Shown here: one piece after another, positions 9,481-18,500 of the stretch
How the letters are laid out: every line of letters starts with the position of its first letter
How positions within the stretch are numbered: position 1 is the stretch's first letter
Assembly: GCF_022919095.1 (NCBI RefSeq)
Contig: NZ_CP095073.1
Coordinates: 2,418,001 to 2,482,000 of the forward strand
Direction of reading: 5' to 3'
DNA: 64,000 nucleotides
DNA from: Halobacillus salinarum
GTDB taxonomy: Bacteria; Bacillota; Bacilli; Bacillales; Halobacillaceae
Program-made: the position numbers and the translations under genes
The notes under the pieces: model-generated
Database searches by the model: none
Told to the model about the DNA's origin: nothing
Seen by the model: the letters and a program-made list of their open reading frames with translations, nothing else

Positions 9481-9615
9481 AAGAAAAAATATTGTAAAAA
9501 AACACGGGTTTCTCTACAAGACTGTACATGAAAATCATGTTCAGTTTTTTTATGTTATGAAGCATGAAAATCGGGTAGATAGGCATATAGATATACGTTT
9601 GGAAGGAGTATGCTT

Positions 9616-11211
9616 ATGATTATTGATCATGTAAGAATTTATGACCCCACTCATTATCCTAAAGACGAGAAAATGTACGCAGTTGAAGTCAACGGAGATA
9701 AGATTACAAATATTAAAACATCTCCTTATCAAGGCGATGCCGAATTGTATGATGGAGGTGGAAAAGTCTTATCCCCAGCGTTTAACGATAGCCACATGCA
9801 CTTGCTGCGGTTTGGTTTATTAAAAAAAGAGCTGGATCTGACTGAGGCTGAAAGCTGGAAGGACATGAAAAAGATGGTGGAAAACCATTATCAAGAAATT
9901 CAAGAAGGAGATTGGATCTTTGGAAAAGGCTTTAATGATGATAATTTTGACGATATCGACCATCTTCTTACAGCAGATGACTTAAGTGATATTCATGTCA
10001 ATGCTCATATCTATTTCATGCATGAAGATGGCCATGAGTGTGTAATCAGCCGGCAAGCGCTGGAATTACTTAAAGAAGAACAAGCGTTTGAGCAAATCCC
10101 GGAAGAATTTAAGGAGCTCGATTCTAAAGGCAATTGGAATGGACGATTTAAAGATACAGCAGTGCACTATATTAAGCGTCATTTTTGGGGGCGATCTGTG
10201 GAAGATGCCAAACGTGCACTAAAAGCGGCAGGGCCATACTTGAAAGAGCAGGGAATTACTTCTGTTCATACAGATGATATTAATTTTATGGGCACTTACG
10301 ATAAATTATGGAAAGCGTATACTGAGCTTGAAGAAGAAGGAGAGCTCGACCTTGATGTTTCTCTACACCATTATGTATTTAATAAAAATGATGTGCTGAG
10401 ATATGTGGACAACAGTGAGCGAAGAACTGGAGAAGGGACTGACCAAGTAAAAGTAGGAGCGTTTAAAATATTTCTTGATGGGACGCAGCGGCTTCATACT
10501 TCAGCTATGAGAAATCCTTATCCTGATGCCCCCTCCACACAAGGTACGCTCGTTTATAGTCAAGAGGAGCTGAATGAAATGGTGGCTCATGCCTCAAAAG
10601 GAGGCATGCAGGTCGCCATGCATGCCATCGGTGACCGCGCAGTGGAGCAGGCGATCTCCGCATTCGAGCAAAAGGAAGCTCGAACTAAAGAGCTGCGGCA
10701 CCGGATTATCCACGCACAGACTCTTGGACCAGATTTGATTGACAGACTTAGAAGATTAAAACCTTATATTGAAACACAACCCTCTTTTTTATTAGGGGAG
10801 TGGGATAAAAAAGACAAATGGACTAAAGAGGAATTGCTCCCGTACTGTGATCCATTTAACAGTCTAGTTCTTGACCATATCCCTATGACATTAAGTTCTG
10901 ATCTGCCAATTGGAAGCATTAATCCGCTGATTTCAATTTATACAGCTGTGAATCGAATGGACTTAAACCGCAGGCCCCAAGGAGGATGGATGCCTCAGGA
11001 AAAAATTAAAGTTAAAGATGCTTTTTATGGATTTACGGCCATTCCAGCTGAGCTTGAATTCCGTGAGAACCAAAAAGGGAGCATTGAGGAGGGCTGTCAG
11101 GCAGATTTTGTACTTCTGAGTGAGCATCCTGAGGAAGCTGCTGAAGAGTCTATTAAGGATATTAAAGTGGAAGAAACCTGGTTTAGAGGGGAACAAATTT
11201 ATAAAAAGTAA
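9616..11211 (+). CDS. YtcJ-like amidohydrolase (Amidohydro_3 family)
   Basis: A protein of 531 residues. The ATG at 9616 is chosen over one at 9610 because GGAAGGAG ends at 9608, which leaves only one base before the earlier ATG but seven before the later one. Metal-ligand motifs are in order: SHMH (His60, His62), an 'HEDGHE' segment, 'VAMHAIGDRAV', 'HRIIHAQ', and the terminal 'LSSDLPIGSINP' with the catalytic Asp. These fit a metal-dependent hydrolase of the YtcJ group. Substrates of most members are unknown. It has no signal peptide and appears to be a single gene. Confidence 0.85.
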   Translation: MIIDHVRIYDPTHYPKDEKMYAVEVNGDKITNIKTSPYQGDAELYDGGGKVLSPAFNDSHMHLLRFGLLKKELDLTEAESWKDMKKMVENHYQEIQEGDWIFGKGFNDDNFDDIDHLLTADDLSDIHVNAHIYFMHEDGHECVISRQALELLKEEQAFEQIPEEFKELDSKGNWNGRFKDTAVHYIKRHFWGRSVEDAKRALKAAGPYLKEQGITSVHTDDINFMGTYDKLWKAYTELEEEGELDLDVSLHHYVFNKNDVLRYVDNSERRTGEGTDQVKVGAFKIFLDGTQRLHTSAMRNPYPDAPSTQGTLVYSQEELNEMVAHASKGGMQVAMHAIGDRAVEQAISAFEQKEARTKELRHRIIHAQTLGPDLIDRLRRLKPYIETQPSFLLGEWDKKDKWTKEELLPYCDPFNSLVLDHIPMTLSSDLPIGSINPLISIYTAVNRMDLNRRPQGGWMPQEKIKVKDAFYGFTAIPAELEFRENQKGSIEEGCQADFVLLSEHPEEAAEESIKDIKVEETWFRGEQIYKK

Positions 11212-11298
11212 AGGATTGACTGAAGCTATCCTTGTTATTCTTCGTTTCATCAGGGATAATAGGAGTAAGTTGGTGAAAAGAGGAGGACGGTCACAAGG

Positions 11299-11847
11299 AT
11301 GGACAAGTTAATACTCGTACGTCATAGTGATACAGAAGGCCAGCATGAGGATTCCCCCTTAACCAAGCTGGGTGTTCAACAAGCGCAGGTGCTGGCTTCA
11401 TTTTTAGATCAAGCAGGATATAAAGTAGACCGTATTATTTCCAGTCCTTTTTTAAGGGCAATAGAAACGATTCGTCCCTTTGCAGAAAAACATAATCTTT
11501 CTATTGAGACAGATGAGCGTCTTGAAGAAAGAATATTAAGTCATGAGCCTCTTGATGATTGGGAGGAAGTGCTTAGAGATACGTTTAAAGATCCTGATCT
11601 AAAGTTATCTGGAGGAGAGTCCTCTGCGGAAGCTAAAGAACGGGGACTTGAATTAATCCATGAGTTAGAAGCTCATGCAGAAGGCAATGTACTGCTGGTC
11701 ACTCATGGAAATCTGCTGGCGTTATTATTGCAGCGATACAATCGTGAAATTGATTTTTATGACTGGAAACGTCTGACCCGCCCTGACGTTTTTGTCATTC
11801 AGAAACAAGGCGGGGAATATGTAGTAGAACGAGTATGGGAAGATTAA
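11299..11847 (+). CDS. Histidine phosphatase family protein
   Basis: A 182-residue protein of the phosphoglycerate-mutase-like superfamily. The phosphohistidine motif reads LVRHSDTEG (His9), with Ser where RHG is usual. The second catalytic histidine is His136 in 'LLVTHGN', and an acidic 'DERLEER' segment lies between them. The substrate cannot be told; it may be a small phosphatase or a phosphomutase. The ribosome binding site is GAGGA, placed rather far from the ATG. It follows the amidohydrolase by 87 bases. Confidence 0.85.
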   Translation: MDKLILVRHSDTEGQHEDSPLTKLGVQQAQVLASFLDQAGYKVDRIISSPFLRAIETIRPFAEKHNLSIETDERLEERILSHEPLDDWEEVLRDTFKDPDLKLSGGESSAEAKERGLELIHELEAHAEGNVLLVTHGNLLALLLQRYNREIDFYDWKRLTRPDVFVIQKQGGEYVVERVWED

Positions 11848-12053
11848 TGGAACAACGTATCCATTAGTCTTCTTTTTATGGGCCCGGCCTGATGTTAGTA
11901 AACCGCTTCCATTAAAAAAAGTGTCGAAATTTTAGAAGGAATTGCGATTTTAGTCTATAATAGGTATCATATGAAGTGGTGTTTATCTTATCCAGATAAG
12001 GTGAATAACAAATAATAAGCACACTTAATTCTACTAAAAGGAGGAGTTTATTC

Positions 12054-12293
12054 ATGGCTTTTGTAATTACATCCCCTTGTAAAGATGAAAAAGCAGCGGA
12101 ATGCGTGGATGTGTGCCCAGTTGATTGTATTGAAGAAGGTAAAGATATGTTCTATATCGATCCGGCCATCTGCATCGACTGTGGGGCTTGTGAAGCGGTA
12201 TGTCCTGTTGAGGCCATTTATATAGAGGACGAAGTTCCTGAAGAAGAAAACCAATACATTGAATTGAACCGCAAGTTTTTTGAAGAACAATAA
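12054..12293 (+). CDS. fdxA: 7Fe ferredoxin ([3Fe-4S][4Fe-4S])
   Basis: A 79-residue electron carrier. Cys9, Cys17 and Cys50 are placed for a [3Fe-4S] cluster and Cys21, Cys40, Cys43 and Cys46 for a [4Fe-4S] cluster. Every position is exactly one higher than in Azotobacter ferredoxin I (8/16/49 and 20/39/42/45). The residue that would complete a second cubane is Glu12 rather than Cys. B. subtilis Fer, by comparison, has one cluster. A TATAAT box lies at 11956-11961 upstream, with a weak -35, and an inverted repeat CTTATC..GATAAG is near 11988. It is a single gene with its own strong terminator. Confidence 0.9.
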   Translation: MAFVITSPCKDEKAAECVDVCPVDCIEEGKDMFYIDPAICIDCGACEAVCPVEAIYIEDEVPEEENQYIELNRKFFEEQ

Positions 12294-12303
12294 ATTTCAC
12301 CTT

Positions 12304-12333
12304 AGAGCCGTCTCATATGAGACGGCTCTTTTG
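12304..12333 (+). terminator. Intrinsic terminator of the ferredoxin gene
   Basis: A perfect 26-base palindrome AGAGCCGTCTCAT / ATGAGACGGCTCT is followed by TTTT. Confidence 0.85.
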
Positions 12334-12406
12334 GCGCATTCCCAGCTTAAAACCAGAGTCAACCGGGTAAATTCATAACAGACCCATAGAATAGGAGGAA
12401 TTTACG

Positions 12407-13147
12407 ATGACTACTCTGAGTAATAAAACAGCTATCGTTACTGGAGCAAGCAGCGGTATCGGAAAAGCCATAGCCAAAAACCTTGCAGATGAAGGGGCTA
12501 ATGTTGTTTTGGCAGCGCGCCGTTCTGAAAAATTAAAAGAACTAGCGGAGGAAGTACACAGTGAGTACGGTGTTCAAACCAACGTGATTGAAACAGATGT
12601 TACAAAAAGGGAGGAAATGGAAAATCTCGTCCAGCAAACAGTGGAACAATTTGGCAGCATAGATATATTTGTCAATAACGCTGGGGTTATGCTTCTGTCT
12701 TTTCTAAAAAACGATCACGTGGATGAGTGGGAACAAATGGTAGATGTGAATATCAAAGGGGTATTATTTGGTATACACGCAGCACTTCCTGAAATGCTGA
12801 AGCAGGAAACCGGCCATATTATTAACGTATCTTCTGTAGCAGGACATGAAGTTTTCCCCTCAAGCACGGTATACAGTGCTACTAAATATGCTGTTCGAGC
12901 ACTTTCAATGGGTATGGAAAAAGAGCTCTCCAATTCAGGAGTCCGTGTAACTAATGTGTCTCCTGGAGCAGTAGATACAGAACTTACAGATCACATTACG
13001 GATGGAGAAGTACTCGATATGTTTAAAGATAGAAAAATGGAGCCGCTCGAAGCTGAGGACATCGCTCGTTCTGTAACCTATGCGGTCACTCAGCCTTCTT
13101 ATGTCAATGTTAATGAAGTTATTGTCCGTCCGATGCATAAACGATAA
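12407..13147 (+). CDS. Short-chain dehydrogenase/reductase (classical SDR)
   Basis: A 246-residue classical SDR. The cofactor motif TGASSGIG is at 12-19, a basic 'AARRS' follows beta-2 and points to NADP(H), and a NNAG motif lies near 91. The catalytic pair is Tyr156 and Lys160 in YSATK, with the Ser in 'NVSSVAG'. The closest recalled group is the YdfG/YqjQ-type oxidoreductases acting on small hydroxy acids or aldehydes. The true substrate is unknown. The ribosome binding site is AGGAGGAA. It is a monocistronic gene between two terminators. Confidence 0.88.
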   Translation: MTTLSNKTAIVTGASSGIGKAIAKNLADEGANVVLAARRSEKLKELAEEVHSEYGVQTNVIETDVTKREEMENLVQQTVEQFGSIDIFVNNAGVMLLSFLKNDHVDEWEQMVDVNIKGVLFGIHAALPEMLKQETGHIINVSSVAGHEVFPSSTVYSATKYAVRALSMGMEKELSNSGVRVTNVSPGAVDTELTDHITDGEVLDMFKDRKMEPLEAEDIARSVTYAVTQPSYVNVNEVIVRPMHKR

Positions 13148-13154
13148 GATAATA

Positions 13155-13186
13155 AGAAAACCGCAGGAAGTCTCCTGCGGTTTTCT
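13155..13186. terminator. Bidirectional terminator between the SDR gene and acyP
   Basis: A 14-bp stem AGAAAACCGCAGGA / TCCTGCGGTTTTCT with a four-base loop. A-rich and T-rich flanks serve both converging genes. Confidence 0.85.
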
Positions 13187-13187
13187 C

Positions 13188-13463
13188 TTAATGAACAATT
13201 TTAAAGCTTTTATGGCCTTTGGAAGCGTCTAGCTGTTCCGTGTTTACAGCTTCCACTTTTGCAAAAGGAGTCGGTCCTTTCTTTATTTCTGAGATAAATT
13301 CTTCGAGATTCTGTGATTCTCCCTCTGCTTCTATTTCGACAGATCCATCTGCGGTATTTTTCACCCAGCCTTTAATTTGATACTGGTCAGCAATATTTTT
13401 TGTAGTGGCTCGAAACCCGACTCCTTGGACCTGGCCGTGTACAATGATTTGAATTATTGCCAT
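13188..13463 (-). CDS. acyP: Acylphosphatase
   Basis: A 91-residue enzyme of normal acylphosphatase size. The signature GQVQGVGFR carries the phosphate-binding Arg18, and Asn36 in 'GWVKNTADGSVEI' positions the attacking water. It hydrolyses acyl phosphates such as carbamoyl phosphate or 1,3-bisphosphoglycerate in the cytoplasm. A GGAGGT ribosome binding site precedes the start on the minus strand. It converges with the SDR gene and diverges from the P1 peptidase gene. Confidence 0.95.
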   Translation of the reverse strand: MAIIQIIVHGQVQGVGFRATTKNIADQYQIKGWVKNTADGSVEIEAEGESQNLEEFISEIKKGPTPFAKVEAVNTEQLDASKGHKSFKIVH

Positions 13464-13542
13464 TCTAGTAGCACCTCCAAGTAAGTATAGTTATTTATTA
13501 CCTGTTTTTGTCTATGAAAAACCTCAGTAAAGGAGTTTTTTT

Positions 13543-14526
13543 ATGAAAGCGATTGATATAACGTCGATTCGAGGATTTAAATTAGGACATGCCCAGCATG
13601 AAGAAGGGGGAACAGGTTGTACGGTTATCATTAGTGAACAAGGGGCCAAAGGCGGAGTCAGTGTTCGTGGAGGTTCCCCCGGAACGAGAGAGACGGATTT
13701 GTTAAAATCCGAAAATCTAGTCGAGGACATCCACGCGGTTTTTTTAGCAGGGGGAAGTGCATACGGGTTAGATGTAGCTGGAGGCGTCATGGAGTCCCTT
13801 GAAGGAAGGGAGATCGGGTTCGACGTTTCTGTGGGCCGGGTGCCTATTGTACCCGGAGCCATTTTATTTGATTTAACGGTCGGCAGTCCAAATATTCGTC
13901 CGAACCAGCTGATGGGATACAATGCTTCTGAACAAGCTTTTAAAAAGTCCCCATTTTCTGAAGGGAATGTTGGGGCAGGCACAGGGGCATCGGTTGGTAA
14001 AGCTTTTGGCAATGAGTATGCCATGAAAGGTGGCATAGGATGGTCAGCCGTTCAGTCGGGAAATATTCAAGTGGGAGCGGTCGTTGCAGTGAATTGTTTT
14101 GGTGATGTCATCGATCCTAACACACGACGGGTACTGGCAGGGGCTTACGAGCGTGCAGAAAATAAATTTCTTCATTCAGATCAAGGCCTGCTGGATCAAC
14201 TCGAAGCAAACACTACAAATAGATTCAGTGAAAATACTTCGATCGGGGCGGTTCTCACTAATGCCCAATTAACGAAACCGCAAGCCAATAAAATAGCCTC
14301 GATTGCTCACGATGGTTTCGCAAGAACTATGAAACCTTCTCACACATTTGTAGATGGGGACACTTTGTTTACTTTATCGAGTGGTAGGGAGCCAGCTGAT
14401 CTTAATGGATTAAGCATGTTGGCTCAGATAGTCGTTGAAAGGGCTGTTTTAAGCGCTGTCAAATCAGCAGCATCCGTGTATGGACTTCCAGCATATCCTG
14501 ATGTGTATAAGGAGAAGTCGGAATGA
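13543..14526 (+). CDS. P1-family peptidase (DmpA/BapA-like, S58)
   Basis: A 327-residue member of the self-processing P1 family of aminopeptidases. The N-terminal part has the Gly-rich 'GGTGCTVI' and 'FLAGGSAYGLDVAGGV' segments. The junction N-T-S-I-G at residues 231-235 is where these proproteins cleave themselves, so the mature nucleophile is probably Thr232 or Ser233. Relatives release D- or beta-amino acids from small peptides. The stop overlaps the next start as ATGA, so it is translationally coupled to the gamma-glutamylcyclotransferase-like gene. That suggests a shared small-peptide catabolic role, which is inference. Confidence 0.85.
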   Translation: MKAIDITSIRGFKLGHAQHEEGGTGCTVIISEQGAKGGVSVRGGSPGTRETDLLKSENLVEDIHAVFLAGGSAYGLDVAGGVMESLEGREIGFDVSVGRVPIVPGAILFDLTVGSPNIRPNQLMGYNASEQAFKKSPFSEGNVGAGTGASVGKAFGNEYAMKGGIGWSAVQSGNIQVGAVVAVNCFGDVIDPNTRRVLAGAYERAENKFLHSDQGLLDQLEANTTNRFSENTSIGAVLTNAQLTKPQANKIASIAHDGFARTMKPSHTFVDGDTLFTLSSGREPADLNGLSMLAQIVVERAVLSAVKSAASVYGLPAYPDVYKEKSE

Positions 14527-15398
14527 AATTGTTTGTCTATGGAGATCTTGAAATTGATGGAATTATCAAATCACAGCATTTGTTGGCAGAGCAAGCATGG
14601 GTGCAAGGGTTATTACTTAAAGAAATAGATGGAAATCCTATAGCCGTCGAAGATTCCTGTTCTCTCACCTATGGAAGTCTTTATGAATTCCCTGCTGAAG
14701 ACGTGGAAAAATTAATATTAAAAATGTGTGATTCAGAAAACCAACATTTTCCTCCGGTGAAACAGATCGTAGAAGTTCTTACAGATAACGGGTCATTCGA
14801 AGCGGTAACTTTTATAAGTCACTCCTGCTCAGGTCTGGCTTCTTTTTCAACTATCCCATTTGGTAATTGGCCGGTACAGCAGCTTTTGCAAAACTCCACC
14901 TGTTATTATTTTGCATATGGATCGTGTATGGATAACGAGAGGTTTTATAAACACAAGGTGTCTCATTTATTTACTTCAGTATTAGGAAGAGGGATTTTAG
15001 ATGAGTACCGGCTCGCATTTTCCCACCACCAGGAAGACGGGGGGAGAGCAGATATCATTGAATCATCTGGTGGGAAGGTTGAAGGAGTCATCTATGAAAT
15101 AGAAAAAGAAGCCGTTAACTATTTGTTTAAACGTGAAGGAGTTTACGCAGGGGGATACCGTCCTACAGCCATCGAAGTAGAATTACATAATGGCAGGCGG
15201 GTAACGGCCCTTTCCTTCACCGTTATTGATAAAAAGCAGGAGCTTGTCCCACCGCTTCACTATGCGATAGAAATCCATCGAGGTGGCAGTCAATACCTGG
15301 GGAAGGACTATGTAAAGTCATTGGAATCACGATTTATACATTCTTTTACCATTGATGGGTTCAACTCTTATTTGGAGCAGGTAAGAAAAAAAGACTAG
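14523..15398 (+). CDS. Gamma-glutamylcyclotransferase-like protein (YkqA type), two domains
   Basis: A 291-residue protein with two AIG2/GGCT-like domains. The first begins MKLFVYGDLE. The second, from about residue 135, begins YYFAYGSCMDNERF and continues with 'VEGVIYEI'. The second domain carries the YGS substrate-loop motif of cyclotransferases, which form 5-oxoproline from gamma-glutamyl compounds. The size and duplication resemble B. subtilis YkqA. The first domain has YGD in place of YGS and may be degenerate. Its start overlaps the upstream peptidase stop. Confidence 0.75.
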   Translation: MKLFVYGDLEIDGIIKSQHLLAEQAWVQGLLLKEIDGNPIAVEDSCSLTYGSLYEFPAEDVEKLILKMCDSENQHFPPVKQIVEVLTDNGSFEAVTFISHSCSGLASFSTIPFGNWPVQQLLQNSTCYYFAYGSCMDNERFYKHKVSHLFTSVLGRGILDEYRLAFSHHQEDGGRADIIESSGGKVEGVIYEIEKEAVNYLFKREGVYAGGYRPTAIEVELHNGRRVTALSFTVIDKKQELVPPLHYAIEIHRGGSQYLGKDYVKSLESRFIHSFTIDGFNSYLEQVRKKD

Positions 15399-15504
15399 CA
15401 AACATCCCTAGACAATCTATTCCTTTATTCTGCTTGAGTCTTCGGGGGCTTTTTGAGTAAAATAGAAAGGAATGCAGGATTTCATTGAAAAAGGAGTTTA
15501 TCTC

Positions 15505-18500
15505 ATGACGGTCACCACGCAAGAGACAGCAGCTCAATTAAAACATCTTTACACATATCTTGAAACGAATAAAGATACTTCTCAAGCAGAAAAAGTGCTT
15601 GATTTAATTGATAAATTGCAGCGAAAAGAAATCATGATTGGATTTGCCGGTCACTTTTCCGCTGGTAAATCTTCCTTAATTAATACTCTAGTACAAGAGG
15701 AGATCTTACCTTCAAGCCCGATACCAACCAGCGCGAATGTAGTAAAACTCCGTTCAGGAGCTCCCTTTACGGTTACTTCATTTCCAGAAGCACGGCCAAG
15801 GAAATATGAAGGTGATCTGGAGTTGGAACAGGTAAAGGACTTGTGCCGGGAAGGGGAAACAATTACTGGAGTGGAAATTAGCAGACCGATAAAATCATTG
15901 CCCGAAAATACAGTCCTTCTTGATACGCCAGGAGTGGACTCTACAAATGATGCAGACCGGCTGATTACAGAATCTTCTCTCCACATGATGGATTATATGT
16001 TTTATGTGATGGACTATAACCATGTTCAATCGGAAGTGAATTTAAAATTTTTACTGGAAATGCAGCAGCGGCGCACCCCTTTTTCTATCGTCATTAATCA
16101 GATTGATAAACATAATAGAGAAGAATTAACTTTTACGGAATTCAAAGAAAGCGTCCGACATTCTTTAAGCGATTGGGGGATTAACCCGCATCATATCTAT
16201 TATACTTCGCTTAAAAACTATGAGATCGATACCAACGAACTAGACCGTTTAATGCAGGACTTTAGAGCATTGTTTAATAGGACAGAGGAACAGATAGAAA
16301 ATCAAGCGTTATCCAATGCTCGTACGATAGCTGAAGAAACGAAAGCTGATAAAGAAGAAGAAAAAGAGGACAAAAAACAATTACTGGAGGAAGAGCTTGA
16401 GAAAAGTGAGGAGATAACAGCCACCAGATCAACAGTTAAGGACTGGAATTTATACTTTGAAGAGCTTGATAAAGAAGAAGATGAACTGTACGACCGTTTT
16501 AAAGAACGGGTACTCTCATTTTTTCCCAATGCTTATTTAATGCCCAGCTCCATCAGGGATAATGCCAGAGATTATTTGGAGGCTATGCAGCCCGACTTTA
16601 AAGTAGGTATGCTGTTTACAAAGAAGAAAACGGAAGAGGAAAGGCAAAACAGGGAAGAAGCTTTTTATCAATCTCTTACAGATGGCATAGAAAAAAATTT
16701 AAAATGGCCATTGAGGGACAGAATCATGGAGGTCATTGACACCTTCGGGATAGAAGACCAGCAGTTAAGGAATAAAATACAGGAATTTAACATTTCCTAC
16801 CCTAAAGAGCGCTTGGCTTCCTTGATCGAATCAGGGGCTAAAGTGACAGGTAATTATGTATTGCGCTATACCGAAGAGGTGGCTAAAGACGTTAAACAGC
16901 TTTACCGTGCTCATGTTTTAGAGTGGCTGAAAGATATGAAAGCATTTTTGGAGAAAAAAAGGGAACTGGAAAGAGAAAAGCATCATGACGTTATTACCGC
17001 CTTAGAGAAAAAACAGATGATTGAAGGGAAAATAGAGAAACTCGAAGAAAACTACGCTGAAGAAACAGCCAGGCTTATGCAGCAGCTTCATAAAGAGGAG
17101 GTATCTGACCAAGTAAGAGCAGCAGCTGAGCAGGCACTTCAAGAAAGAGAGCAGAACATAAAAGTTTATTCTGCTAGTGATGTAGATCTTCCCGTGAAAT
17201 CATCTTCTCGTACTGCTGCTATAAATGAGAATTGGGAAAAAACAGAACCGAAAGAGCTACGACGAGTTTCCTTTGTGTTAAGTGAAACGGAGCGCGCGTT
17301 ACAAGTTTTAGAACGCTCTTCCGGTATGGAAGATCTGTTTCATCAGCTTAACAGTAAACGAAAGCGGCTTTCGACCCGCAATTTTACAGTAGCTTTGTTC
17401 GGGGCATTTAGTGCAGGGAAATCATCATTTGCAAATGCTTTGTTAGGTTCAAAGGTGCTTCCGGTCTCCCCTAATCCTACTACGGCTACGATTAATAAAA
17501 TCGTTCCCCCAACAGAGGAGTATCCGGACCGTACGGTAAAAGTGAAAGTTAAGACGACCCGCCAGCTTTTAGAGGATATGCAGGAGGCATTGAATCAGCT
17601 GGAAATTTCCGGTTTGTCCCTCTCTGAAGTAAAAAAACAACTGGATCAGCTGCATGAAGAAGAATTTATGAAATTAGAGCAAAAGCAGCTCGCCTTTATC
17701 AAGGCTTTTCAGGCAGGGTTCTCGTTTATGGAAGGGAAACTGGGAGAAGAGCTAACGGTTGAGTGGGAGGCATTCTCTTCTTATGTGGCAGACGAGGAAA
17801 AATCCTGCTTTATAGAATCACTGGAGCTTTATTATGATTGTGCCTGGACAAAAGCGGGCATTACGTTAGTAGATACGCCCGGAGCAGATTCAGTCAATGC
17901 CAGGCATACGGACGTTTCCTTTGATTATATAAAAAATGCAGATGCCATTCTGTTTGTTACTTACTATAATCACCCATTTTCCAAGGCAGACCAATCCTTT
18001 CTACATCAATTGGGAAGAGTAAAAGATACGTTCGCTATGGACAAAATGTTCTTTATTATTAATGCCAGTGATCTTGCTTCTTCTGACAAAGAGCTCGGGG
18101 AAGTGGAATCCTATGTACAAGAGCAACTCGTTCATTTTAACATCAGATGGCCACGTCTATTTTCATTATCGAGCCTCCATGGATTGCGTAAAAAATTAGA
18201 AGGAACGAGTCATGAGCCCATGGCTCTTTTTGAAGAAAAATTCCACCAGTTTTTATCAGATGAATTAGCTGAGGTGATGATCCAGTCGATCAATCAGGAT
18301 CTCCATACTGCGAAAGAGACATTAAGGGAATTCATTCAGCAGGCGGAGATGGATCAGGAAGAGCGCGACAGGCAGCTTAAGATGTTTCAAAAAGAAAAAG
18401 GCGAAGCCTCTGACACTCTTCATGTTCGACTTCAACAAGCAGAAACGGAACCGATTCTCCATAAACTAGAGAAACAAATTCACTTTGTTCATGAGCGGAT

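Larger units (their letters stand above)
8831..9545. mobile_element. Decayed IS1182-like insertion sequence
   Basis: The segment is bounded by related ends. CTGAACATGA followed by AAATCATG lies at 8832-8849, and the right end, read on the other strand, begins CTGAACATGA followed by TTTTCATG. Between them lie broken pieces of an IS1182-type transposase. The total of about 0.7 kb compares with roughly 1.6-1.9 kb for intact relatives, so most of the central reading frame is gone. It sits between two intact genes and appears inert. Confidence 0.7.

Noticed and set aside
9144-9482. Open frame of 112 codons across the IS remnant
   Set aside because: It matches the transposase only in part and then runs into non-coding GC-rich sequence; it is a fragment.
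11988-12002. CTTATC..GATAAG inverted repeat before the ferredoxin gene as an operator
   Set aside because: It is short and AT-rich, could arise by chance and fits no known regulator site.
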